From: Mrakia gelida
Lineage: Eukaryota > Basidiomycota > Tremellomycetes > Cystofilobasidiales > Mrakiaceae
Direction: 5' to 3'
DNA length: 64,000 nt
Assembly: GCA_024345305.1 (NCBI GenBank)
Contig: BRON01000016.1
Location: 124,001-188,000 of the forward strand
This document shows positions 22,536 to 33,625 of this stretch, one piece after another. How positions within the stretch are numbered: the stretch's first letter is position 1; every line of letters starts with the position of its first letter. Both the position numbers and the translations under genes were made by a program. Under the pieces are notes generated by a model. It had not been told where the DNA came from, did no database searches, and saw only the letters and a list, made by a program, of their open reading frames with translations.

Positions 22536-23943
22536 TCAGCGCCAGGAAGGCTTGACACACGAGACCTTGTGTCGTTTCCAGTCGACTCGTTGATGTTCTG
22601 GAAAAGAAAGAACGAAAAGAACGAGGGAGGAAGGGAAGAGATCAGTGGTCGGAAAGGAAACGCGACGACGTTGTAGGAAGAACGGAAGGGCGCAGACGAA
22701 CCGGCAGAGCAGTAGTAGACCACTTGGCACTAGAGAGGAGGCGGGGAAGAGGAAGAAGAAGTCAGAACAGTGGCGCAAGAAGAAGCGAAAGAAAGAGAAA
22801 AAAAGCGCTCACACGTCCGCATTGAAGGAACGCGTCCTTCGCGATCGTCGAGCATTGGCTAGTCGGAGGCCTCAGCAGACCCGTCGCGTCGCAGCGTGGT
22901 GAGAGGGAATGATGTCTGGCGAGTACATCCCATTTGATGGTCTTGTCTCCTTCCAACAGCGACTGTAAGGTCGAGACGTGGTTGACCATCTCCTCGAAAA
23001 GCTCGGGATCGTCCTCGTCCTCCTTGATATTCCTTCGACGATCCCATCCTGCAAGTCGCAACGGAAGCGTGCGACCGTATCGATGAGCTTGGGATCGGAG
23101 GGGAACCAAGCGTAGGGAGGTCGGGGTTGCTTGTCGGGGGAGAGGAGGAGCGACAGAGGTCCGTCCAGGCGATGAGGACGTTTCGATGCGAGTCCGGAAG
23201 TTCCTGAACCGAAGAGGAGGGATTTCAGATCAGTAATTTGATGAGATGAGAAGGAAGAGAGACGAAGGCTGAGCGTACTTTGGGTTGCTTCTGGATAGCA
23301 GGGACCGAAGAGGCGAGGACCGCGACGAGATAGGCGTGAAGCCCACCGGCCTCGGGATGAGTTCGAAAGAAAAGTCGCAAGATTGAAGTGTTGAGTCCCT
23401 TGAACATCGTTTCCGTGAGAAGGTCGTACCAAGGACCTTTGAGGCAGAAGGCGAGAGGTTTGAGGCGAAGTGCTTTGGCGAGTTGAGGGAGGTAGGTCGA
23501 GAGGAAGATGTTCTGAAAGAGAAGAGAAGGAGGCAACTTGAGGTGAACGGGCTGCCGCTGCTTCGATCCCGAGGACTGCCAAGGGAAGGTACCTACGTAG
23601 ATCTCCATGGTCTTGGGCCAGGCGAACTCAGCGAGTTCCCTCTTCTATAAAGCGAGAAGAGAGAGGAAAGGGGAAGAAGCGTGAGCTCGACCCTCGCTTC
23701 CTTCTCCATCCCTCCCGGTCGATGGACGCTCCCAGCGTTCGACATCTCCGGTACCAGAGAGACAAGACTCGACGAACTCACAACATCAGCCCATTCTTGC
23801 AGCATTTCCTCTATCTCGACGAGACCGGCGCCCACTAAGCCGTCGCAAGCGAAGTACTTCCCGAAGAGCCAAACAAGACGGACGTAGGAGTCGTCCTTCA
23901 GTCCCAGGATCTTCGCCATTCGTTCGCTCATTTGAGACTCCAT
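22536..23943 (-). pseudogene. MYND-3: MYND-finger family member with two frame breaks
   Basis: Exons are 23782-23943, 23597-23644, 23279-23512, 22813-23203, 22702-22729 and 22536-22597. The start is MESQMSERMAKILGLKDDSY, the 48-nt second exon encodes KRELAEFAWPKTMEIY, and the finger reads LQCGRCQVVYYCSAEHQRVD followed by WKRHKVSC. Exon 4 is 391 nt and contains two frame changes, one at a C5 run (23136-23140 on the plus strand) and one near 23023-23032. Adding one base at each gives 393 nt and restores agreement with the paralogues. Every splice site is intact. It starts 169 bp from MYND-4 in the opposite direction. It is either a recent pseudogene or a base-calling artefact. Confidence 0.72.
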
Positions 23944-24112
23944 CGAGAGAGAGGGAGAGAGGAGACGAGAAGAAAGGCTTGGTTGAAATTTGGGTGGAGG
24001 GAGGGAGGTGGAGAGGGAAGGCGAGTCGAAGTTGGGGGTCAGCTCACAAAAGTTGAGCTCGACCTTTCCTTCCCTCCTTCCCTCACACCGTCACGCCCTT
24101 CTGAAACGAGAT
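23944..24112. promoter_or_regulatory. Short bidirectional promoter, MYND-3 / MYND-4
   Basis: Only 169 bp separate the two diverging start codons, so both genes probably share regulatory sequence. No motif was assigned. Confidence 0.5.
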
Positions 24113-25419
24113 ATGCCATCTCATACCCCCGACGAGCTCGCTTCACTCCTGGGACTCTCCAAAGGAATCGACGCCGGACCTGCTAAACTGTTTGGGCCGA
24201 GAGAAGCAGACAAAGCAGCAGCCATCGTTCGTCCCGTCCCTCTCCGATCCCTCCCTCCTCCCCTCGGCCTCTTCTCGTTCATCTCCCGCTTCGATTTTTG
24301 AACGCTGATTCTCGACGCTTCCTTTCTATGCAGGCTCTGGTTATCAATCCGAGATCGCCGAGCCATTCTGGGTGAGGATCGAGCGATAAGGAGCGACGAA
24401 CAACGAAAAACCAGAAGCTGATCACTGATCTCTCGTTCCTTCTCTTCCCTTCCCAGAACGAGCTCGCAGCTTCCTATCTCCCTTCCTTCTTCAGGACCTA
24501 CTTCCGAGCCCCCTTCACCATCACCGAGAAAGACGAGGAGACGTCAGTCTCCTGGGTCAAGATGACCGAATGGGCTCGAAACCTCATCCTCATCCCAGCC
24601 TGTCCTTGTTTCGTCCGCGACCACCCAGACGAGGCTCGTTCATTCTACCTCATCCTCGCGGAACGAGCGGCGAATCTGCCAGCATGGACTTACAAGGTCA
24701 GTCTTTAATTCCCTCTCTTCATCTTCCCTCCAGAGGTCTGATCTGAATCGACCCTCACGACCCAGAACAACACCCACTTCCCTGCTTACTTCTTCCCTCA
24801 ATTCGTCCCTTTCGTCCGCGTCTTCGCTCAAATCCTCGCCGTTCACCTGCCCAAACCAGCACTGCCTCCTCTCAACCCTCGAGAAGGCGTCACCAACATG
24901 GCGGTCAACGTCTCAGGTCGGATGCCGAGTGTCCAGAGCTCCATCCCTGCAAAGAACTCCCAGGAGCTCTTCGCGTCCGCCATCGTTTGCTTCGCTCTCG
25001 GAAGCGATAGCGTGGAAGAGGATATGGCGGATTTCAAGGCAAAGGTGCTTGGGAATGCTTCGGGGACGGTGTGTTGGGGATGTGAGTTCGCGAAGGGAAA
25101 GGCTGGGATGGGAGGACGGGAATGTGCGAAGCTCGGGGGAGGGAAGGATATGATGGCTTGTGGTCGGGTGAGTCCCTTTCCCTTCCTCTTTCACATTTCT
25201 TGGCTGACCCGCTGTCTTTCCTATCGCCTCCAGTGCATGGCAATTCGCTACTGCTCGAGAGGTGAGCTCGATTCCTCCCTCGGCCTCGTTGTTGCTCGAC
25301 GCGTCGAGCTGACTCGCCTTTCCTCTTCTTTCTTTAACAAAACAGAGCACCAGAAAGCTCACTGGAAGATCCATAAGCTCTCCTGCTTCCAGCCAAGCTG
25401 GCGAACGGCGAAAGATTGA
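24113..25419 (+). CDS. MYND-4: MYND-finger protein
   Basis: About 299 residues. Exons: 24113-24226 (or to 24230), 24334-24371, 24457-24696, 24766-25167, 25234-25261 and 25346-25419. It starts MPSHTPDELASLLGLSKGID. The middle has IAEPFW, then NELAASYLPSFFRTYFRAPF. The finger has CWGCEFAKG, ECAKLGGG, MACGRC and MAIRYCSREHQKAHW, then HKLSC. It is the only copy keeping His in the HW position of canonical MYND fingers. With the consensus donor at 24227 the second exon is out of phase. The frame is restored by a weaker donor (GTCCCG) at 24231, or by a second-choice acceptor that shortens exon 2. The remaining exons are clean. Cellular role is unknown. Confidence 0.75.
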
Positions 25420-25584
25420 GCTGGGATGTCGTGTCTTGTTCGTCTGGCGACGCGTCGTTCTGCGATCTCATGTCTTCAATCTCGTTCCTTTCGCTCTCCA
25501 TCAACAATCGTGAAGTCATAAAGATCGTAGCTACCTACAGCCAGGTCATCGTCGTAACAACCCCTCAAAAACTTACCCTTAGCA

Positions 25585-27512
25585 TCACTTCTCCTTCACG
25601 TCCTCTCCGAACTTCGCGTCGGTGACCTCGAAGTACCCAGGCGGAAGATCCGCTTGTGCTAGGGACGACTGCTGTTGCTGACCGACTTGAACGTTGGCGG
25701 TGACGACGAGAGGGATGAAGGGATTGACGTCGAGGTTGCTCATCGTTCCTTTAAGAGGAAGCTGTTCGAACGAAAGCAAACGAGGACGAGGGAGAGAGAA
25801 AGGTCAGCGACGACGGACGCGGCGAGCAGAGGCCGAAGAAGAAAGGTTGACGAACCTTGAGTCGAATGAAGTACTAAGAGATCAAGGAAGCGTTGAGCGG
25901 AGTCAGGTTTGGGGCAAAGAAGCACGTCCAGCGTCCCCGCGTCGCGTCGAAACAACTCACCTCGCAACTCAACAACCCTCTCGTACTCCCCGTTCCAAAA
26001 CTAGGTCCAGCAGCTCCTCCAACCATCATCTCACCCGTAACCACAATCTCTCCACCCCACCTGCTCTCCCCTCGATCGTGCTTCCACTCGTGAGGCGTGT
26101 ACCAAACCCTCGGCTCCTTCTTCAAGTCGACGAGCGTGCCGACCTGTTGGTGGAAGATTTGGCTTCCTCCTCTGGCTTTAGTGAAGACCTTTCGGACGAG
26201 AATGATTTGGAGGTCGGATGGAGAGGGCATGTTGAGTTGAGGTGGGGAGGAGGACGTGGACGAGGGAGGAGCGAGGAGGAGGAGAGTGAGGTGGAAAGGG
26301 ACGGGGTGGTTGCGTGGGAGGGCTGGAAGAGAGGGGAGGGTGAGCTGAAGGAGGGATAGACGGGCGAAAGAGCTATAGTCAGTGCTTTCAAATACTCCAG
26401 CCACGAGACGAGCGTTGAGAAGAAGAATGAAGAGTGCGACGAACGAACCTTCAGAATGAGACGTGACTTCTTCCCGAAAAGCGACTCCCGGAAGTCCTTC
26501 TCGATCACCATCGTCTGAAAGCCATCCAGTGGTACGGGCGGAGGATGTGCCGATAGAGTCTGCTTCTCCTCTGTCGGGCGAAAGACGAGTGGAGGAGGAA
26601 TGGATAAGGGATGGACGAGAGAGGGTTGCCTGCCGCGTCGAACACATCATGGACGCTTCAGTACGAGCTGAGGGAAGCAGGAAGAGGCCGAAGAGAGAGA
26701 CTCACATGTAAACGAAAGGCAGTGTAAGCCTCTCATCTATCGAAAACGTCGCGAGCTTCTTGCCATGGATCTTGATGAAGTCTAAAAGGAGGAAGAAGCG
26801 AGACGACGATCAGCTCGAGCTCGTCGACGAAACGGCGCAGGAAAGCGAGCCCCAACTCACAAGCGATCCTTCCAACCTGACTCCCGAGTGGACTACCAGA
26901 TCGGGTACCTCCTTCGAAGCTCGGTGGGAGTCCCAAAGCGAGAGGCGGGAGTTGGAACTCGAACGGGAGCTGGATGACGGGAGGAGGACGGTCGAGGTCG
27001 GGAAGCGGCTGTCTGCGAGCTTCCCAGAGGGTTTTCTCGTCCGAGTACTGCATCCACGAGAGCCAAAGATCAATCAGCTTGAGATGAAGCAAATCAAGGG
27101 AGAAGAAACGTGCGAACGAGTGTGATGGTCTCCCTTCTAGTCTCTGTCGAAGATCAAAAGGAAGGAGAAAGCGTTCGGTGAGCTCGAGCCTTTCCTTCCT
27201 TCTTCCTCCTCCCCTCCTTCACAGCTTCTCCCTTTTCACCTCCTTCCCAAGCTCACAACTAAACATGATTCAGAGCTCACCCTGCGAGTTGTTCGAACTC
27301 CGATGATACGTCGAAGTCTGGACGACTCTCAGTCTCACCGAGAGCGATTCCATCTTGAGGAGCTGCTGCTTCCCCTTCTTCGCAGAGTCTTGGTACGCGA
27401 GCGTCAGGTTGATCGTTCCTCGAACGATATCGCCAGCTGTGAAGACTCGAGAGACTCCATCGGGGAAGTCGGCGTGGACGAGGCGAGTGCTGGAGGCGAA
27501 GAGGGAAGCCAT
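25585..27512 (-). CDS. Arrestin-like protein, copy 1
   Basis: 426 residues. Exons: 27281-27512, 27118-27143, 26861-27047, 26706-26781, 26449-26629, 25961-26344, 25856-25873 and 25585-25761. The N-terminal part (RLVHADFPDGVSRVFTAGDI, VRGTINLTLA) matches the arrestin N-domain pattern. The middle has LPFEFQLPPLALGLPPSFEG, a proline-rich strand pair. The C-terminal half has ESRWGGEIVVTG and ends AKFGEDVKEK. Arrestin-related proteins act as adaptors for membrane-protein ubiquitination, but no PPxY motif was noticed, so that role is unproven. The second exon is a 26-nt microexon needed to keep phase. Copy 2 at 31479-33437 has the same intron positions, including the microexon. Confidence 0.85.
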
Positions 27513-28268
27513 TTCGGTGGTGGAAGTCGGAGGGAGTGGAGGAGCGAGGTCGGTTCGGCGAGCTTGAGCTTCGGAGCAGAGCTGTGTCTAAGAAGGGTAG
27601 TCACCCAGGACCGACGATGCCGACGAAACCAATTGTAGAAACCATTTTGGAAGCGAGATCGCAGAATTTCTGCTGTGAAAACGACCTGCGCGAGTCCGGC
27701 TGCCGGATCTAGCTCGTCTCGAACTGCTGTCTCTCTGGCTCAACGAGAAGCTTGGCAGCATTCAACTCACGGGGCTAGCTCGTATCCCGAAGCACATCAA
27801 ACTCGCTTCTTCAAAGAACGTAGAACGAGAGAGAGAGGGTCAGGCGAAGAGACGAGGAACGACGCGTCGCACTCGCGCTCGAGGATCATGTGGAAGACAG
27901 TCCGAAGGCCAAGATCTAGAAGGCTTCAGAGAAAGAATAACAAATAACTTCTCTATCCTCTCAGAGAATTTGATCGTACTGATGACGGGGTGGACGAAGA
28001 GCCGACGCGATCTAAAACGGCAGATGGTCTCGTTTACGCCTCAGATGTTTTGCCTTTTCGCCAGAATTCGCGCGATGCTAGCTGGAACTCTCTTCTAGCT
28101 ACCGGGTATAACATCATCGTCTTGGAGTGAAAAGTCAGCGAATGAGAAGGTAAACGAGCCATGGAAGGTCGTAGACGCAAGGTCGCGACTCTCTCGAATC
28201 TCGAAGGGAGCGAGCGAGCTCCTCGTTTCGCCTTCTCTCAACTCCATCTTCCCTCCCTCTCCCCCACT
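27513..28268. promoter_or_regulatory. Divergent intergenic region, arrestin-like 1 / CCT8
   Basis: The 756 bp between diverging starts contains no convincing exon. It must hold both promoters. A GACGCGTC element occurs near 27860. Confidence 0.4.
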
Positions 28269-30971
28269 ATGTCTCTCAAAGTCCCTAAGCCCCAGGCTGG
28301 TCTCTTCAAGGATGGCTTCAAGGTACGTACTCTATACGCGCTCTCGAATTGAAGGAGAACGAACGGACGAGCTCACTCTTTGTCTTCACCTTCGCCTCTT
28401 TTCAGCATCTTTCTGGTTTGGAGGAGGCCGTTCTGCGTAACATCGAGGCAGTAGGAGAGCTTTCTGAGATCGTCAGGACCTCGTTCGGACCCAACGGTGA
28501 GTAGCCTTGTCGTGTCATCTCTGAAGCTGGAGCTGGGAAGGAGGAAGGCGAGAGACAAGAAGGAAGGGAAGGAGCGAAAGATGAAGCTGACACGTCCCCT
28601 CCCTCCTTCCTTCTTTGACTCTCCAGGTCGAAACAAGCTCATCATCAACCATCTCAACCGACTTTTCGTTACCTCCGATGCTGCTACCATCATCCGAGAG
28701 ATCGAGGTCGTTCACCCTGCCGCCAAGCTGCTCGTAGGAGCCAGTCAAGCTCAGGAGGCTGAGGTTCGTTCTCTCGCCTTCCCTTCCTTCTCGATGGCCT
28801 CGTTCCCTCGTCTGCTCCTTACGCTGCTGACTCTCGCTCGTCGTGTATACAGAACGGAGACGGAACCAACTTTGTCCTCATCTTCGCTGGAGCTCTCTTG
28901 AAGTCGGCCGTGAACCTTCTCGTGATGGGTCTGCATCCTTCAGAGGTGAGCTTTCGCTTTCTTTCTTTGTCTCCTTCGTCTCCCCTCTTCACCCTCCATA
29001 TCTTCCTCGTGCTGATTTTACTTCTTGTCGCTCTCACCAGGTCATTCTCGGATACGAGCTCGCCGCTGATAAGTGCCGAGAGGAGCTCGAGAGTCAGTTC
29101 AACCCTCCTTCCTTTGACCTTCGACCTTCCATCCCTTCCATTCCTCCTCCTCGCCTCCTTCCTCCTTCACTTCGACCTCGATTTCTCCATCTCTGACTCT
29201 CTCTACTCCATCACGTGTATCTCTCTTGCAGCCCTCCAAGCCATGGAACTTCCCCTCCCTCCTTCCCTTTCCACCCTCGCCAAAGCCCTCTCTCCTTCCA
29301 TCGCCTCCAAGCAGCCCGGAAACGAGGCTTTCCTCTCCGATCTCGTCGCCGAAGCTTCCCTCGCTGTGATGCCCAAGAACCCCAAGGACTTCAGCGTCGA
29401 TGCCGTTCGAGTGGTCAAGATTCTCGGTGGATCGTTAAGCCAGAGCAGGGTTGTTCGAGGAATGGTCTTCGGAAGGGAGCCTGACGGTGAGTTTCGAGCT
29501 TCTGAGCTTTCGTCTTGCGTCTATGAGGTGGCATGGTTCGCTACGGGAGGAGGAGGAAGGCTGGTCCGAGGAGGAGGAAGAGAGCTAGGACTTGAAGGGG
29601 CTGCTGGGGTCGCACGGGTGAGACGAAGCGAGAGAAAGCTGACCGCTCGTCTTTGACTTTCCCAGGTATCATCAAGAAGGGACTCAAGTTGAAGGTCGCC
29701 GTCTACACCTGTGGACTCGATATCTCCCAGACCGAGACCAAGGCTACCGTTCTCCTCAAGAACGCCGGAGAGATGCTCGACTTCACCAAGGGAGAGGAGA
29801 AGCAGATGGAGAACGTGAGCTCGACTTTCGCTTCCTTCCTTCGCTCCTCCTTTCCTTCGCGACCTTGCTGACCTCCTTCCTTTCTCTCGCCCACTCGCAG
29901 ATCTTCCAAGAGATCGCCGACTCGGGAGTCAAGCTCATCATCGCCGGATCCGGTATCGGAGACCTCGCCCTCCACTACCTCAACCGACAAGGCATCGCCG
30001 TCCTCAAGGTCCTCTCCAAGTTCGATCTTCGTCGTCTCTGCCGAGTCTGCGGAGCTACCCCTCTCGCCCGAGTCGGAGCTCCCACCGCTGAGGAGGCTGG
30101 ACACGTCGACATCCTCGAGACCATCGAGATCGGAGGAGATCGAGTCACCGTTCTTCGACAGGAGGCGGAGGAGCGAACTCGAACCGCGACCATCGTTCTT
30201 CGAGGAGCCACCGCCAACCATTTGGACGACCTCGAGAGGTCCATCGACGACGGAGTCAACACCGTTAGGAGTCTGTTGAAGGATGGACGGCTGGTCCCTG
30301 GAGCTGGAGCGACCGAGATCGAGCTGGCAAAGAGGATTGGAGAGTTCGGAGAGAAGACGCCTGGGTTGGCTCAGCACGGGATTAGGAAGTTCGCTGAGGC
30401 TTTGGAGGTCGTGCCCAGGACGCTGGCGGAGAACGCTGGGCTGGACGCGTCGGAGGTGATCAGTGCGCTGTACAAGGCTCACTCGGAGGGACAGTCGGAC
30501 GTTGGAGTTGATATCGACGTGAGTTGTCTTCGTTTCTTCTTTCGTTCTGCTCTTCGAGACCAGCGTCGTCTTCTGCGACGGTCTCCCTGCTGATTGCTTG
30601 GTTTTGTCGTCGCTCTTCGTCTTCGTTCTCTTCTCCCAGGGAAACGCAAACGGAACCATCGGAACCATCGCCAACTCCATTCTCGACCCTCTCGCTCCCA
30701 AATCCTACGCCATCAAGCTCGCCGTCGACGCCGCTGTTTCCGTTCTTCGAGTGGATTCTATCATCGTCGCCAAGCAGGTTCGTTTCTAGCCCTCTTCCCT
30801 TCCCTTCCCTTCCCTGTTCTCGACCAGACGCGTCGTCGCTCCTCGTCTCGTCGCGCTGACCCCCCCCCCCCCCCCCCCTCCCCTCCCCCCTCCTTTCTGT
30901 TCTTGCGTTCGCGTTTACCTCAGGCTGGTATTGCCCCACCGAAGCAGAACCCCGACTGGGACCAGGACTAG
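28269..30971 (+). CDS. CCT8: T-complex protein 1 subunit theta (CCT8)
   Basis: 544 residues in ten exons: 28269-28322, 28406-28496, 28627-28763, 28853-28945, 29041-29092, 29232-29486, 29666-29814, 29901-30518, 30640-30777 and 30924-30971. It starts MSLKVPKPQAGLFKDGFK, then HLSGLEEAVLRNI, typical of the theta subunit. Group II chaperonin motifs are present: VRTSFGPNGRNKLI (nucleotide binding), GDGTNFV with the catalytic-type Asp, and VVRGMVFGREPDG at the apical hinge. VPGAGATEIELAKRI precedes the C-terminal equatorial domain. The length matches the family. It is one of eight subunits of the cytosolic TRiC ring that folds actin, tubulin and other proteins. The last intron contains a run of about 19 C (30860-30878). 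Confidence 0.96.
30860..30878 (+). repeat. Poly(C) tract in the last CCT8 intron
   Basis: About 19 consecutive C placed directly after a CTGAC branch-like sequence, forming part of the polypyrimidine tract. Confidence 0.9.
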
Positions 30972-31478
30972 TTGGAGAGCGAGAAGGAAAAGGAAATTTG
31001 GGAGACGAGGACGAGGACGAGGACGAGGACGAGCGGGAGGGAGAGGATGAAAACGGCGCGGTTTGGTGACCGACAACTTTTAGAATGAGCATCAAGTCTA
31101 TCCGTTCTGCTTATTTGGGGTGGGAGAGAGCTTGAGATGGTGGAGAGTGAGCTCGTGAGAGCTCAAGGGGGAGAGGGGGAGAAGGGACTGCGAGGCACCT
31201 CGACGCTCGCTGAGATCTCTCAGTTCGCTCGATTTAAATCGTCGGACAGAATGGTTTCGAACCCACTTCCTCGCCTCTCTAGATCTGAGCTTCCGAAGTT
31301 TTTCACTGCTCTCCAAACCTATTCTGCTCGGTAAACTGACCTCGTAGTCTTCGGGTGACTGCCTGATTTCACAGCTTTCCCTCGACGGAAGCGAGCCGAC
31401 AAACTTCGAGCTCGCAGAAACCATCTCTTCCCTCCTCCTCGCCTTCGACACTCACCACCGACCCCAGCCTTCTCAGAA
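30972..31478. other. CCT8 3' region and arrestin-like 2 promoter
   Basis: 507 bp with a short GACGAG-type tandem at about 31006-31036 and no coding signal. It separates two genes transcribed in the same direction. Confidence 0.45.
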
Positions 31479-33437
31479 ATGTTCAGCCCCAGCAACAAGC
31501 TCGTCCGAGTGGAGTTTCCTGAAGGTCTCTCCCGAGTCCATACAGCAGGAGACACCCTCAGAGGCTACGTTTACCTCACTCTCGCTTCAGCCCAATCGAA
31601 GAAGGGTCAACAGAAAGCTCTCAAGATGACTTCAGTCGTCGCCAAACTCCGAGTCGTTCAAGTCTCGACTTACTATAGGACGCAGGGAGCCTCTAACAAC
31701 AGTCGTGGTGAGTCGAGGTTGCTGGGAGGGAGGGGGGGACAAAAAGGGAAGCTCATCGGTTCGGGTTTGAGCTCGCTTAAAACAGAGGGTCGAGTCGAGA
31801 CGGTTCGACTGGTTCGTCGTCTCCTTTCAACTTCTCAGCTCGAGAACGAAGCTGACGAGCACTCTCCCTCCTTGCTCAGTACTCTGACGACAAAACTCTC
31901 TGGGACGCACGCTCTCAACCTCTCCCCGATCCCAACCTTCCTCCTCCAACGATTCAGCTTCCCTTCGAGTTCATCCTTCCCCCGCTCGAGCTCGGGCTCC
32001 CTCCCAGCTTTGAAGGAGGCACAAGAGGCGGTAGTGCTCTCGGTCATCAGGTCGGAAGGATCGCTTGTGAGTTCTGAAGCTCTCTGCCTCTTCCCTTTGC
32101 TGTTTCGACCCCGCGGTTCGCTGACCTTCGCTGTCGTCCTCGTCTCTCCCCAAGACTTCATCAAGATCACCGGCAAGAAGGCTGCGATGCTCTCGATAGA
32201 CGAGCGAACGATAGTGCCTTTCATCTACATGTTCGTCGCGCCGATATCTTCGCTCGAGACTCGACGAACCTCGAGCTGACCCTCCTTCGACGCGTTCGTT
32301 TTCAGGCAACCCTCCCTCGTTCATCCTTTCCATCTCCCTCCTCCTCTCGTCCCTCATCCTTCGAGCGAGAAGGGTTCAATCTCGCCTAATCCTCCTCGTC
32401 CTCCGACTCAGCAAGACGGTTTCCGAACGACGGTCGCGGAGAAGGACTATCGCGAGTCGATGTTCGGTAAACGATCGCGTGTGATTGTGAAGGTCAGTTC
32501 TGCTATCTTCAGTCACTCGAGCCGTCGCTCGCGTAGCATCACTGACTCCCTTTCTTCCTCTCTCGTCTCTGGGCGTCTTCATCTCCTCAACAGCTCTCCC
32601 TTCCCTCGATCCAAGCTCTCCCTCGCGACCACCCAATCCCCTACCACCTCTCCATCCTCCTCCTCGCTCCAACAGGGACTCCACCTCCTCAACTCAACCT
32701 TCCCTCACCATCATCTCTCGAACTTACGCTCGTTCGAGACGTCTTCACCAAAGCTCACGGGGAGAGCCAAAGCTTTTCACAAACCGTCGGTCCTCTCGTC
32801 GATCTGAAATCCGAGCCGAGGACGTGGTACACCCCTCCTGGATGGAAGCATGATCGAGGAGAGAGTAGATGGGGTGGAGAGATAGTGGTGGCTGGCGAGT
32901 TGACGTTGGGAGGAGCTGCTGTGCCGAGTTTTGGAGTGGGGAGCACGAGAGGGTTGTTGGGTTGCGATGTGAGTTTTGGGACGCGACGAGACGGCGGAAG
33001 TCTCTCTTCCTCTTGATCTCGCTTTCTTCAAGACCGCCAACTGACCACGACTCACCTTCATATTGTTTCGTAGTATCATATCCAACTCAAAGTCCGTCTT
33101 TTGTCCCACGCACCCCTCTCCTCCCCTCGACGCGTCGTCGCTGACTCTTCCCTCTCCTCTCCCGCCCTTCTTTTCCTTCGTCCAGCTCCCCCTCCGCGGC
33201 TCTCGGAACGACCTCAAAGTCGAACCTTTCATGCCTCTCATCATCACCTCCAACGTCCACTCAGGAGAGAAGATCCAGCAACACCAACACCATCACCAAA
33301 ACGGAACCTCGACCCTCGGCATCTCGATGAGAGTCGACCTTCCTCCTTCCTACCTCGAAGTCGATCCCAAGTTCGGAGAGGACGTGAAGGAGAAGAAATC
33401 CTCGCAGCCTTCTAGGCAGACGGAGGGAATAATCTAG
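31479..33437 (+). CDS. Arrestin-like protein, copy 2
   Basis: 449 residues. Exons: 31479-31707, 31786-31811, 31880-32066, 32155-32230, 32306-32492, 32594-32968, 33074-33091 and 33186-33437. It is a clear paralogue of the gene at 25585-27512. Shared segments are FPEGLSRVHTAGDTLRGYVY, LPPLELGLPPSFEGG, VGRIA, HDRGESRWGGEIVV and PKFGEDVKEK. Exon lengths of 26, 187, 76 and 18 nt are identical in both copies. The 26-nt microexon encodes a conserved R-x-ET-x2-L segment preceding YSD(D/E)KTLW. A His/Gln-rich loop is present near the C-terminus. It belongs to the arrestin fold by pattern; trafficking adaptor function is inferred from the superfamily only. Confidence 0.86.
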
Positions 33438-33625
33438 CCCAAGAGGGAGTGGTGGGAGGATGGGAGACGATCTTGATGACCGACACGTTTGTTTCACGAC
33501 TAACTCTCACACTCGAGAGACCTGGCTTCTTCTCTTCCCTCCTCGTCTCATCTCATCCACTCCACTCCTCTCCCCTCCCCAGGGCTTGCCGGCGAGCGCA
33601 CAAAAAGGCAATCGACGCCATCTCA

